Source: Labilibaculum sp. (lineage in GTDB: Bacteria > Bacteroidota > Bacteroidia > Bacteroidales > Marinifilaceae). From it: DNA of 64,000 bases. Below, one piece after another: positions 33,639 to 41,606 of this stretch. The stretch is from positions 248,001 to 312,000 of the forward strand of contig JAEINT010000001.1 in assembly GCA_016342745.1 (NCBI GenBank). The letters run 5' to 3'. Below the pieces are notes generated by a model. That model had not been told where the DNA came from. It did not search any database and saw only the letters and a program-made list of their open reading frames with translations. The position numbers and the translations under genes were made by a program. Within the stretch, counting starts at the first letter, position 1; each line of letters opens with the position of its first letter.

Positions 33639-34979
33639 TTAATTGTGGTAACGTAGCCATTTCCATATCTCTTTGTACGAAACTTTCTTCCCATACATTA
33701 AAATACCAGTTCGGTAAATTTTAGCTGCAATCCAGGTTACAAATAAGAAAGTACCAATTAGAAGTGACATGGATAGGAGTAATTCCCAAATTGGAACACC
33801 ATATGGAATCCTCACCAGCATAACTATTGGGGAGGTTAATGGTATTATAGATCCCCAAAATGCAAGACTTCCTTCTGGATTTTTTGCTACTGCGAATCCA
33901 ATGTACATTGCCAAAATCAATGGAATTGTTATTGGAAGCATGAATTGTTGCGTTTCTGTTTCGTTATCGACAGCACTACCAACTGCAGCAAAAAGAGCTG
34001 AGTACAATAGATATCCACCAAGGAAAAAGAATACAAATGCGCCAAGAATTCCAGCGATATAAGCAAAGTCGAATGTCCCTAATAAATCTTGAGCCATTTT
34101 AAGTTGCTCTGGGTTAAGAGAGGCAGCTCCTTCAGGTAGCTCCGATAATGTTTTAGCTTGTTGCAAAGAGTCCATGTCAACACCAGGAAGAACGATAGCC
34201 ATTCCAATAGTGATCAAGACGCCTGATAAGATAACCCACATAATAAACTGAGTTAACCCAACCATGGCAACCCCTACAATTTTACCCATCATTAATTGGA
34301 AAGGTTTAACCGATGAGATAATTACCTCGACAATGCGATTACTTTTCTCTTCAATAACTCCACGCATTACTTGCACTCCGTAAAGGAAAATGAACATGTA
34401 AATAATGAAACTAGATATGAAACCAATAGCCATTGCAATTTCCGTAGAACTTTGCTTTACTTCTCCTCCTTCTCCAAACTTAATGGTTTTCATTGAAATT
34501 GGAGTTCTTGTTGCTGCTAGTTTTTCTTCCAAATCGGGCATTCCAGCTTGTGCAATAATTTTCGATCGCTTAATCTTTTCAATATGATCTCTAATTTGCG
34601 ATCCAGCTTCAGATTTAACTTCAATCGTAACTTGTTTATACGAGAAAAGTTCAGCTGTTTTGCTTTCTAATATGTTTTCAGGAATTTTAAGAATAGCATA
34701 ATATCCTTTGTCTTCCATCTGTGCTTTGGCATCTTCAAAACTGGTATCTTTTAAATATTTAAAAGTAGTGAAGTCTTTGCTTTGTACCGGCTCAACCAAT
34801 TCAGATTCATTGATTACTGCGATCGTTCTTTTTTCAGTATCATCTTTTAGCATCATCCAAATCATAAATGCATAGATACCAGCAATTAAAACGGGCGTTA
34901 AAAAAGTTAAAATAAGGAATGATCTTTTCTTTACTCTAGAAAGATATTCTCTTTTTATAATGATGAATATTTTGTTCAT
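33639..34979 (-). CDS. ABC-2 type transporter permease (NatB-like)
   Basis: The 446-residue membrane protein has one helix near the N-terminus (about 20-42), a large extracytoplasmic domain (about 45-190) and five or six C-terminal helices, the layout of NatB/YhaP permeases. The block GVIEEKSNRIVEVIISSVKPFQLMMGKIVG is characteristic. It lies 18 bases after the ATPase gene, so both form one export system. NatAB-type exporters move sodium or other small molecules out; the substrate here is not determined. A terminator closes the operon. Confidence 0.88.
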   Translation of the reverse strand: MNKIFIIIKREYLSRVKKRSFLILTFLTPVLIAGIYAFMIWMMLKDDTEKRTIAVINESELVEPVQSKDFTTFKYLKDTSFEDAKAQMEDKGYYAILKIPENILESKTAELFSYKQVTIEVKSEAGSQIRDHIEKIKRSKIIAQAGMPDLEEKLAATRTPISMKTIKFGEGGEVKQSSTEIAMAIGFISSFIIYMFIFLYGVQVMRGVIEEKSNRIVEVIISSVKPFQLMMGKIVGVAMVGLTQFIMWVILSGVLITIGMAIVLPGVDMDSLQQAKTLSELPEGAASLNPEQLKMAQDLLGTFDFAYIAGILGAFVFFFLGGYLLYSALFAAVGSAVDNETETQQFMLPITIPLILAMYIGFAVAKNPEGSLAFWGSIIPLTSPIVMLVRIPYGVPIWELLLSMSLLIGTFLFVTWIAAKIYRTGILMYGKKVSYKEIWKWLRYHN

Positions 34980-34997
34980 TTTTTCAGGTGTTTCGGG

Positions 34998-35921
34998 TTA
35001 GATTTTTTTGTTTTCATTCACTACTCGAATGAAGATGTCATTCATGCTTGGAATGATTTCACTAAAGGAAACGATATTCAAATAAGGTAGAAGTTGTTCC
35101 AAAAATTCGTTGGAAGTGGCTCCATTATTTAATTTTACTTTTAGGGTATTAAATTCAATGCCTTTTTGCTGATCTAAAATTTCAAAATCGGCATTTAAAA
35201 CTTTTTCCAATTTGTCAAACTCACCAGTATATTGTACCTGATAAGTATTTGTTCTGTATTTTTTCTTGATCTGATCAACAGGACCATCAAGGATTTTTTC
35301 TGATTTATTAATTAAAGCAATGTGATCGCAAATCTCTTCTACAGAGCCCATGTTGTGGGTAGAGAAGATAATTGTAGCACCATTGTCTCGAAGTTCTAAT
35401 ATTTCTTTCTTTAACAGATTGGCATTAATTGGATCAAAACCACTAAATGGCTCATCGAAAATAAGCAATTCTGGTTCGTGAAGAATAGTGACAATAAATT
35501 GGATTTTCTGCTGCATTCCTTTCGAAAGCTCTTCCACTTTTTTATCCCACCATTGTAAAATATCAAATTTATCGAACCAAACTTTCAGCTTTTTAGTAGC
35601 TTCTTTTTGACCCATTCCTTTCAATTGAGCCAAGTAAACAGCTTGTTCTCCAACCTTCATCTTTTTATACAAACCTCTTTCTTCAGGAAGATAACCGATA
35701 CGCTTAATATCTTCTGGATTTAGAGGATTTCCATCAAAAAATACTTCTCCAGAATCGGGACCAGTTATTTGATTGATGATTCGAATGAGTGTGGTTTTTC
35801 CAGCACCGTTTGGACCAAGCAGACCAAAGATGCTTCCTTTTGGTACAGAGATACTTACTTTATTTAAAGCTTTGTGCCCTGCATATTGTTTTACAACGTC
35901 TTTTGCTTCGAAAAATGCCAT
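34998..35921 (-). CDS. ABC transporter ATP-binding protein (NatA-like)
   Basis: The 307-residue ATPase carries Walker A GPNGAGKT, the signature LSKGMQQK, Walker B LLIFDEPFSGFDP and the switch His (FSTHN). A C-terminal domain of about 80 residues after position 220 is typical of ATPases that work with ABC-2 permeases (DUF4162-like). It precedes its permease partner by 18 bases. The pair is a probable exporter of unknown substrate. Confidence 0.9.
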   Translation of the reverse strand: MAFFEAKDVVKQYAGHKALNKVSISVPKGSIFGLLGPNGAGKTTLIRIINQITGPDSGEVFFDGNPLNPEDIKRIGYLPEERGLYKKMKVGEQAVYLAQLKGMGQKEATKKLKVWFDKFDILQWWDKKVEELSKGMQQKIQFIVTILHEPELLIFDEPFSGFDPINANLLKKEILELRDNGATIIFSTHNMGSVEEICDHIALINKSEKILDGPVDQIKKKYRTNTYQVQYTGEFDKLEKVLNADFEILDQQKGIEFNTLKVKLNNGATSNEFLEQLLPYLNIVSFSEIIPSMNDIFIRVVNENKKI

Positions 35922-36060
35922 GTATATTTTGGTTAGGTGACACTAAAATTTCAATTAAAATCTAAAGTACTCAAATTAAAGAAATCCAACATAAAAAATC
36001 GATGTAAAGACAAAAGAACATGTTTTAAATGAGTTTTTTTCTGATGTAAAATTTAGCACA

Positions 36061-36090
36061 AAAAAAATCCTCAGATTACTCTGAGGATTT
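36061..36090 (-). terminator. rho-independent terminator after dnaJ
   Basis: On the minus strand AAATCCTCAGA pairs perfectly with TCTGAGGATTT around a 4-base loop and runs into a T-tract. It lies just after the dnaJ stop codon. Confidence 0.88.
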
Positions 36091-36111
36091 CAATAGTTAT
36101 ATTTTGGTTTT

Positions 36112-37278
36112 CTATTCGAAAAAGTTCCTTACTTTCTTGAAAAAGCTTTTTTCCTGAGCACTTGGTTTTGGAGTAAAACTATCTGAAGCTTGAAGTTTCT
36201 CAAGAATTTTCTTCTCTTCTTTAGTTACACTTTTTGGAACCCAAACGTTAATTTTCGCCAGTAAATCACCTCTGCCGTATCCATTAATATCTGGTAAACC
36301 TTTGCCTCTTAAGCGAAGTATTTTTCCTGGTTGAGTACCTGCATCAATCTTAACTTTAACTTTATTTTCGATGGTTGGAATTTCAACAGCAGTTCCTAAA
36401 ATAGAATCTGGAATACTTATGAATAGGTTGTATAATAGATCGTTTTCGTCCCGAATTAATTCAGGATGTTCTTCTTCGTGAACAAGAATCAATAAATCGC
36501 CATTAACGCCACCTCTTCGAGCAGCATTACCTCTGCCACTAACCGATAGCTGCATTCCTTCAGCAACACCAGCAGGAATGTTAATTGTGATAATTTCTTC
36601 GTCGCGAACAATACCTTCACCAGCACAACTTCCACATTTATTTGTAATGATTTTTCCTTCACCATTACAAGATGGACAAGTTGATGCAGTTTGCATTTGT
36701 CCTAGGATTGTATTCTGAATTCTTGTAACCTGACCAGAACCATGACAAGTTGAACAAGATGAAAAAGAAGAACCATCTTTAGCGCCTGACCCCTTACATG
36801 AATTACACTCTATGTGTTTCTTAACTTTTATTTTCTTTTCGACACCTTCGGCAATCTCTTGTAAAGTCAATTTAACCTTAACTCTTAAGTTGCTTCCGCG
36901 ATTAACTCGTTGTGAGCTGCGTCCGCCACCGCCGAATCCGCCACCGAAGAACGAGCTTCCGCCTCCTCCGCCGCCACCAAAAATGTCGCCAAAGTGAGAG
37001 AAGATATCTTCCATGTTCATTCCACCGCCACCGAAACCACCTCCGGCTGCTCCACCAACTCCTGCATGACCATATTGATCGTATCGTTGACGCTTTTCAG
37101 CACTGCTTAATACTTCATATGCTTCGGCTGCTTCTTTAAAACTTTCTTCAGCTTCTTTATTATCTGGATTTTTATCAGGATGGAATTGAATTGCTTTCTT
37201 GCGATAGGCTTTCTTTAATTCTGCTTCCGAGGCTGACTTGGAAACTCCCAATACTTCGTAATAATCTCTTTTCGACAT
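36112..37278 (-). CDS. dnaJ: chaperone protein DnaJ
   Basis: DnaJ delivers unfolded proteins to DnaK and stimulates its ATPase. The 388-residue protein has the J domain (1-70) with HPD at about 33-35, a long Gly/Phe region (about 75-125), four CxxCxGxG zinc motifs (about 158-222: [32 protein letters not shown]) and the C-terminal substrate domain. It follows grpE by 29 bases; dnaK is not in the window. It ends at a strong terminator. Confidence 0.97.
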   Translation of the reverse strand: MSKRDYYEVLGVSKSASEAELKKAYRKKAIQFHPDKNPDNKEAEESFKEAAEAYEVLSSAEKRQRYDQYGHAGVGGAAGGGFGGGGMNMEDIFSHFGDIFGGGGGGGSSFFGGGFGGGGRSSQRVNRGSNLRVKVKLTLQEIAEGVEKKIKVKKHIECNSCKGSGAKDGSSFSSCSTCHGSGQVTRIQNTILGQMQTASTCPSCNGEGKIITNKCGSCAGEGIVRDEEIITINIPAGVAEGMQLSVSGRGNAARRGGVNGDLLILVHEEEHPELIRDENDLLYNLFISIPDSILGTAVEIPTIENKVKVKIDAGTQPGKILRLRGKGLPDINGYGRGDLLAKINVWVPKSVTKEEKKILEKLQASDSFTPKPSAQEKSFFKKVRNFFE

Positions 37279-37307
37279 TTTTTTCTCAGCTTAGATTTTG
37301 AATTTCC

Positions 37308-37922
37308 TTATTCTCCTACGACAACTTTAGCAAAACGAATTACCTTATCGTTAAGGTAATATCCTTTTTCAACACAGTCTACAACCTTACCTTTTAAGTC
37401 TTTGGTTGGAGCTGGTATTTTAGTAATTGCCTCGTGAATGTCAGTATCGAAGTCTTTATTGATAGCTTCAATTTCCTTCACCCCATTTTGGGTAATAAAT
37501 TCGTTGAAGTTATTGTAAATTAAATGTACACCTTCTTTTAAGGCTTCAATATCTTTAGCATCATCTATAGATTTTAAAGCACGTTCGAAATTATCTTTTA
37601 CAGGAAGAATGTTGATCAAAACCTTTTCGCTAGCCGATTTGGTAAGCTCCATTTTTTCTTTCAAGGTTCTTTTTCTGTAGTTGTCAAATTCAGCTGACAA
37701 ACGTACATACTTGTCATTCATTTCTTGAAGCTTTTGTCCTAATTCTTCCAATTCATCAGCCTTCTTATCTTTTGCTGATTTTTTGGTTTTCTTCTTCTCT
37801 TTTTTCTCTTCTGCTTTAGGCTCTTCTACTTTAGCGGTCTCCTCTACGGTCTGGTTGTCAGTAGCTTCAGCTTCTTTTTCTTGCACGTCTTCTTTTTTTG
37901 ATTTGCTTGTATCTTTTGTCAT
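37308..37922 (-). CDS. grpE: nucleotide exchange factor GrpE
   Basis: GrpE releases ADP from DnaK. The 204-residue protein has a long, highly charged Glu/Lys-rich N-terminal part (about 1-60), a coiled-coil (about 60-110, with YVRLSAEFDNYRKRT) and the C-terminal beta domain containing GVKEIEA and the DKVIRFAKVVVGE end. It is the first gene of grpE-dnaJ. A TAnnTTTG element lies 86 bases upstream. Confidence 0.96.
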   Translation of the reverse strand: MTKDTSKSKKEDVQEKEAEATDNQTVEETAKVEEPKAEEKKEKKKTKKSAKDKKADELEELGQKLQEMNDKYVRLSAEFDNYRKRTLKEKMELTKSASEKVLINILPVKDNFERALKSIDDAKDIEALKEGVHLIYNNFNEFITQNGVKEIEAINKDFDTDIHEAITKIPAPTKDLKGKVVDCVEKGYYLNDKVIRFAKVVVGE

Positions 37923-38007
37923 TTTTCAATGATTTTTTTATTCTTGTTTTAATCTGGCAATAGTTTACAAATAACCTGCCAATTTGCTGTCTTCCGACAA
38001 ATTGGCA

Positions 38008-38015
38008 CAAATATA
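38008..38015 (-). promoter_or_regulatory. putative -7 element of grpE-dnaJ
   Basis: TATATTTG on the minus strand matches TAnnTTTG. The -33 region has no exact TTTG. I see no heat-shock CIRCE-type inverted repeat in the 218-base gap. Confidence 0.4.
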
Positions 38016-38140
38016 GAATTTGTAACTGTAATTATTTCCATTTTATTCTGATTTCGATCATTTGATGTTTAAATAGGCATTTAATAAGTCGAACTTAGTT
38101 GTGTTTAATAGGGTGAAATTGTTATATTTATTAATCAAAT

Positions 38141-38593
38141 ATGTTTAGTATGGAGATAGTGGTTGATAATGAGGAGTTTTGCATTCGTTTGTATCAAAAT
38201 GTAGCTTATTTAAAAGTGATAGGTATACAAGATAAGAGAGGTGCGGATTTTTTTGAATCAAAGATTGATGAAGTAGTAGAGAAGTATTCGTTTGATCGTT
38301 TTGCTTCTTTGTGTGATTTAACAGAGTTGATTTTACCTCAGCCTTCTATATCAAAACAGATTAATGCAGCGATTGTTAAACTTTCTGATAATTTGAATTA
38401 TGGGCATAATGCAGTGATTGTTAAGCCTAAATTTCTTCAGATTATGCAAGCGTATATTTTCTCATTTTTCTTAAGAAACATTTCTGCGAAGACAAAAATT
38501 TTTACCAAAAGAGATAAAGCCATAGAATGGCTTAACGGGTTTGAATATCAGTTGGATGAAATTGAGGAGTTTTTAATGGATAAGAAAGATTAA
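38141..38593 (+). CDS. hypothetical protein, possible STAS/SpoIIAA-like fold
   Basis: The 150-residue protein has no signal peptide or membrane segment. Its alternating pattern (IRLYQNVAYLKVIGI, then a helix, SFDRFASLCDLTEL, a helix, YGHNAVIVKP, then a final helix) resembles the SpoIIAA-like proteins with a STAS fold. I do not recognise a named family. A second ATG at 38150 is a possible start. It is a single plus-strand gene between two minus-strand operons and has no functional context. Confidence 0.6.
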   Translation: MFSMEIVVDNEEFCIRLYQNVAYLKVIGIQDKRGADFFESKIDEVVEKYSFDRFASLCDLTELILPQPSISKQINAAIVKLSDNLNYGHNAVIVKPKFLQIMQAYIFSFFLRNISAKTKIFTKRDKAIEWLNGFEYQLDEIEEFLMDKKD

Positions 38594-38661
38594 AAATTTA
38601 GCACAAAAAATGCTGACTATTGCAATGCACTAACCAGTTCTTATGTTGTCATTTTTGTGAG

Positions 38662-39210
38662 TTATTTTTTCACGTAGTATTGTAAAATTAATTCCAGTTT
38701 TTCGCCTCTAAGGTTTTTTGCCAGAATAATTCCATTTCCATCAATTAAGAAATTAGAAGGAATAGAACGAATACCAAATTTAGTTGAGGTTGGTGAGTGC
38801 CATCCTTTCAATTCGCTAACATGATAATCCCAATCTAGTTTATCTTTAGCAATTGCAGCCTTCCAGCTTGCCAATTTTTTATCAAGTGAAAAACTATAGA
38901 TTGCAAATCCTTTTCCATTTTTAAATTTCTCGTCCTTAAATTTATGGTAAGCATCTACTATTCTAGGATTTTCTGCACGGCATGGGGGACACCAAGATGC
39001 CCAGAAATCAACCAAAACAAGCTGGCCTTCAAGCGAACTAAGTTTAATGTTGTTTCCTGTAATTGATTTTGCAATTATGTCCGGAAGTTTGTTTCCGATT
39101 TCAAAACCTATTGTAACACTCTTATCTTCCGTATTGATTTTATTTTCGGCTACCACCGAAAGTGAAAATATAAACGAGAAGAAAATAACCAATATTCCTA
39201 ATTTCTTCAT
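38662..39210 (-). CDS. TlpA-family thiol-disulfide oxidoreductase
   Basis: The 182-residue exported protein has a signal peptide (about 1-21, SVVAEN) and a thioredoxin-like domain with the intact redox site W-C74-P-P-C77, a cis-Pro region GIRSIPSNFLID and the TlpA/ResA arrangement. It should reduce periplasmic disulfides, for example in cytochrome c maturation. Unlike the proteins at 21205 and 27410 it retains both cysteines. It follows murA by 78 bases on the same strand. Confidence 0.88.
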   Translation of the reverse strand: MKKLGILVIFFSFIFSLSVVAENKINTEDKSVTIGFEIGNKLPDIIAKSITGNNIKLSSLEGQLVLVDFWASWCPPCRAENPRIVDAYHKFKDEKFKNGKGFAIYSFSLDKKLASWKAAIAKDKLDWDYHVSELKGWHSPTSTKFGIRSIPSNFLIDGNGIILAKNLRGEKLELILQYYVKK

Positions 39211-39288
39211 AATCTCAAATTTTAGTTTTTGTATTTATTCGTGTTACTAAAATAGGTAGATATCCTTATTTAAAATGTTAACAAATAG

Positions 39289-40599
39289 TTAATTGCTGAT
39301 TCTTTTGATGTTAGCGCCAATTGCATTGAGTCTAAGGTCTATGTTTTCATATCCACGATCAATTTGGTCAATGTTGTGAATTGTGCTTTTACCATCTGCG
39401 GATAATGCTGCAATTAACAATGCTACTCCGGCTCTAATATCAGGAGAAACCATTGTTGTTGGACGTAATCCTTGACTCTGATTTAAACCAATAACAGTAG
39501 CCCTATGCGGATCGCAAAGGATAATTTGAGCGCCCATATCAATTAATTTATCCGTAAAGAATAAACGACTTTCAAACATTTTTTGATGGATAAGAACACT
39601 TCCTTTGGCTTGTGTGGCGACAACCAAAAATACACTAAGTAGATCAGGTGTTAATCCTGGCCATGGCGCATCAGCAATGGTAAGAATTGAGCCGTCAATG
39701 AAAGTTTCAATTTCGTAATTCTCTTGCTTTGGAATGTAAATGTCATCACCTCTTCGTTCCATTTTAATACCCAAACGTTTAAAAGCATTAGGAATCATTC
39801 CTAACTCGTCGTAGGCAACATCTTTAATTGTAATTTCCGATTTGGTCATTACTGCTAAGCCAATAAAACTTCCAATTTCAATCATGTCAGGAAGGATTCT
39901 ATGTTCGCAGCCACATAAGGAATCAACGCCTTCTATAGATAACAAGTTAGATCCAACTCCGGTGATTTTTGCACCCATCGAGATCAGCATTTTACACAAT
40001 TGCTGAATGTAAGGTTCGCAAGCTGCATTGTAGAGGGTAGTAGTACCTTTTGCTAGCACTGCTGCCATAATGATGTTTGCAGTTCCTGTTACAGATGCTT
40101 CGTCAAGAAGAAGATAAGTACCCTTTAGCTCACTAGCCTCTACTCTATAAAAGTTTTCACCTGCATTGAAATTGAATTTTGCACCTAGTTTTTGAAACCC
40201 AAGAAAGTGAGTGTCCAATCTTCGTCTTCCAATTTTATCTCCTCCTGGACGTGGAATATATCCTTTCCCAAATCTAGCCAATAGTGGACCGATAATCATT
40301 ATAGAACCTCTAAGTGATGATCCTTTACTTGCAAATTCAGGAGAATTTAGGTATTCCAGATCGATATTTTTTGCCTCAAATGAATAGGTGTTTTTTGCTT
40401 CTTGCGAAACGTTAACGCCAAGGTCAGATAAAAGTTCAATTAACTTATTTACATCAAGGATGTTTGGAATATTATGGATTGTTACTTTTTCTTCTGTTAA
40501 AAGAGTGGCACACAAAATTTGAAGTGCTTCATTTTTTGCTCCCTGTGGGGTTAGTTCTCCTTTTAATGACTTGCCGCCAATAACTTCAAAAGTGCTCAT
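39289..40599 (-). CDS. murA: UDP-N-acetylglucosamine 1-carboxyvinyltransferase with Asp at the fosfomycin target
   Basis: MurA transfers enolpyruvate from PEP to UDP-GlcNAc, the first committed step of peptidoglycan synthesis. The 436-residue protein shows KNEALQ at the N-terminus (including the Lys-Asn pair), the RGSIMIIGPLLAR block and the active-site loop PGGDKIG. In this loop the catalytic Cys (C115 of E. coli) is Asp121. Asp supports catalysis but cannot be alkylated by fosfomycin, so intrinsic resistance is expected. A sequence similar to a promoter (TATCTTTA, one mismatch) lies upstream, after the terminator of the DUF4290 gene. Confidence 0.95.
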   Translation of the reverse strand: MSTFEVIGGKSLKGELTPQGAKNEALQILCATLLTEEKVTIHNIPNILDVNKLIELLSDLGVNVSQEAKNTYSFEAKNIDLEYLNSPEFASKGSSLRGSIMIIGPLLARFGKGYIPRPGGDKIGRRRLDTHFLGFQKLGAKFNFNAGENFYRVEASELKGTYLLLDEASVTGTANIIMAAVLAKGTTTLYNAACEPYIQQLCKMLISMGAKITGVGSNLLSIEGVDSLCGCEHRILPDMIEIGSFIGLAVMTKSEITIKDVAYDELGMIPNAFKRLGIKMERRGDDIYIPKQENYEIETFIDGSILTIADAPWPGLTPDLLSVFLVVATQAKGSVLIHQKMFESRLFFTDKLIDMGAQIILCDPHRATVIGLNQSQGLRPTTMVSPDIRAGVALLIAALSADGKSTIHNIDQIDRGYENIDLRLNAIGANIKRISN

Positions 40600-40684
40600 T
40601 TTATAATTCTTTTGGTGTGAATAACGTTCTAAAGATAATTATAAAAAACGTTTTGAAAAGTGAAAATAGGAATGGTTTTGGCAT

Positions 40685-40710
40685 AAAAAAAACCGGTATA
40701 GAACCGGTTT
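40685..40710 (-). terminator. rho-independent terminator after the DUF4290 gene
   Basis: On the minus strand AAACCGGTTC (40710-40701) pairs with the ACCGGTTT stretch (about 40697-40690) around a short loop and is followed by a T-tract. It separates the DUF4290 gene from murA. Confidence 0.8.
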
Positions 40711-40715
40711 ATATT

Positions 40716-41363
40716 TTATTGTCTTGGTTTGTTATGTTTTCGATGATCGTTTCTGTTGTCATTACGATTATCAGACCTGGTATTTTTCCTTACAGGCTTT
40801 TTCTTTTGAATAAAATCTTTCTCTCTAATTTCGCGTAATCTCATGTTTTCAGGGATTTCTAATTTTCCCTTCGACATTTCTACTAAATCTTTGAAAATCT
40901 TTTCATCAGGCACACTATCCTTGTTCCAGTTAAGGAAGGATTTTTTCATGTGATTAGCAATCATCAAAATAAGAGCATCTTTTTCCTTCTGATCTTCCAA
41001 TTCGATTGCTTTTAGTATTAAAGCTTCAATTGTTCGACCATAATGGCGATAGCGAATTCGTTGATTGTTGTATGGTAATTGATCTGGTTTTTCAGCAAGT
41101 TTTTCTCTTGTTGGAGCCTCGTAAGGAGAGTCGATATCTAAGGCGAAATCAGACATGATAGCAAGGTGATCCCATAGCTTGTGTCTAAAATCACTTACAT
41201 CTCTAAGGTGAGGATACATATTCCCCATAATAGCAATAATGCTCTTTACCACACGGTTTCTTTCGTCTCTGTCTTCAACAGTTAAGGCAAAATCTACCAT
41301 TTTCTGAACGTTTCGTCCATATTCAGGAAGAACAAGATGTTTCCTGGCTGAATTATAATCCAT
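40716..41363 (-). CDS. DUF4290 domain-containing protein
   Basis: The 215-residue cytoplasmic protein matches DUF4290, a family limited to Bacteroidota, with the N-terminal LPEYGRNVQKMVDFA and the HLRDVSDFRHKLWDHL region. About 155 helical residues are followed by a strongly basic tail rich in Arg, Lys and Asn (from about 185), which could contact nucleic acid. The function of the family is not known. It lies just upstream of murA on the same strand, but a terminator stands between them. Confidence 0.85.
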   Translation of the reverse strand: MDYNSARKHLVLPEYGRNVQKMVDFALTVEDRDERNRVVKSIIAIMGNMYPHLRDVSDFRHKLWDHLAIMSDFALDIDSPYEAPTREKLAEKPDQLPYNNQRIRYRHYGRTIEALILKAIELEDQKEKDALILMIANHMKKSFLNWNKDSVPDEKIFKDLVEMSKGKLEIPENMRLREIREKDFIQKKKPVRKNTRSDNRNDNRNDHRKHNKPRQ

Positions 41364-41606
41364 TTATTTCGTTGTTGTTATTATCAGGTAATTACAATTT
41401 TTAATCTTTTGGGCAATTTGGCGTACTTTAAAGAATCTAACGCAATAGCACCAAAATAATTGAGGGAGCTAAGATCTTATCGGCTATACTTATTGAAGTA
41501 GAAAAGAATTTTAATGAACTGTTTTACGAAAAAACAAATACAGAAAGTCTTAGAACTCATGGCAAATGTAACAGATTTCTTCTTTCAATACAAATAGTTA
41601 GGGAAT

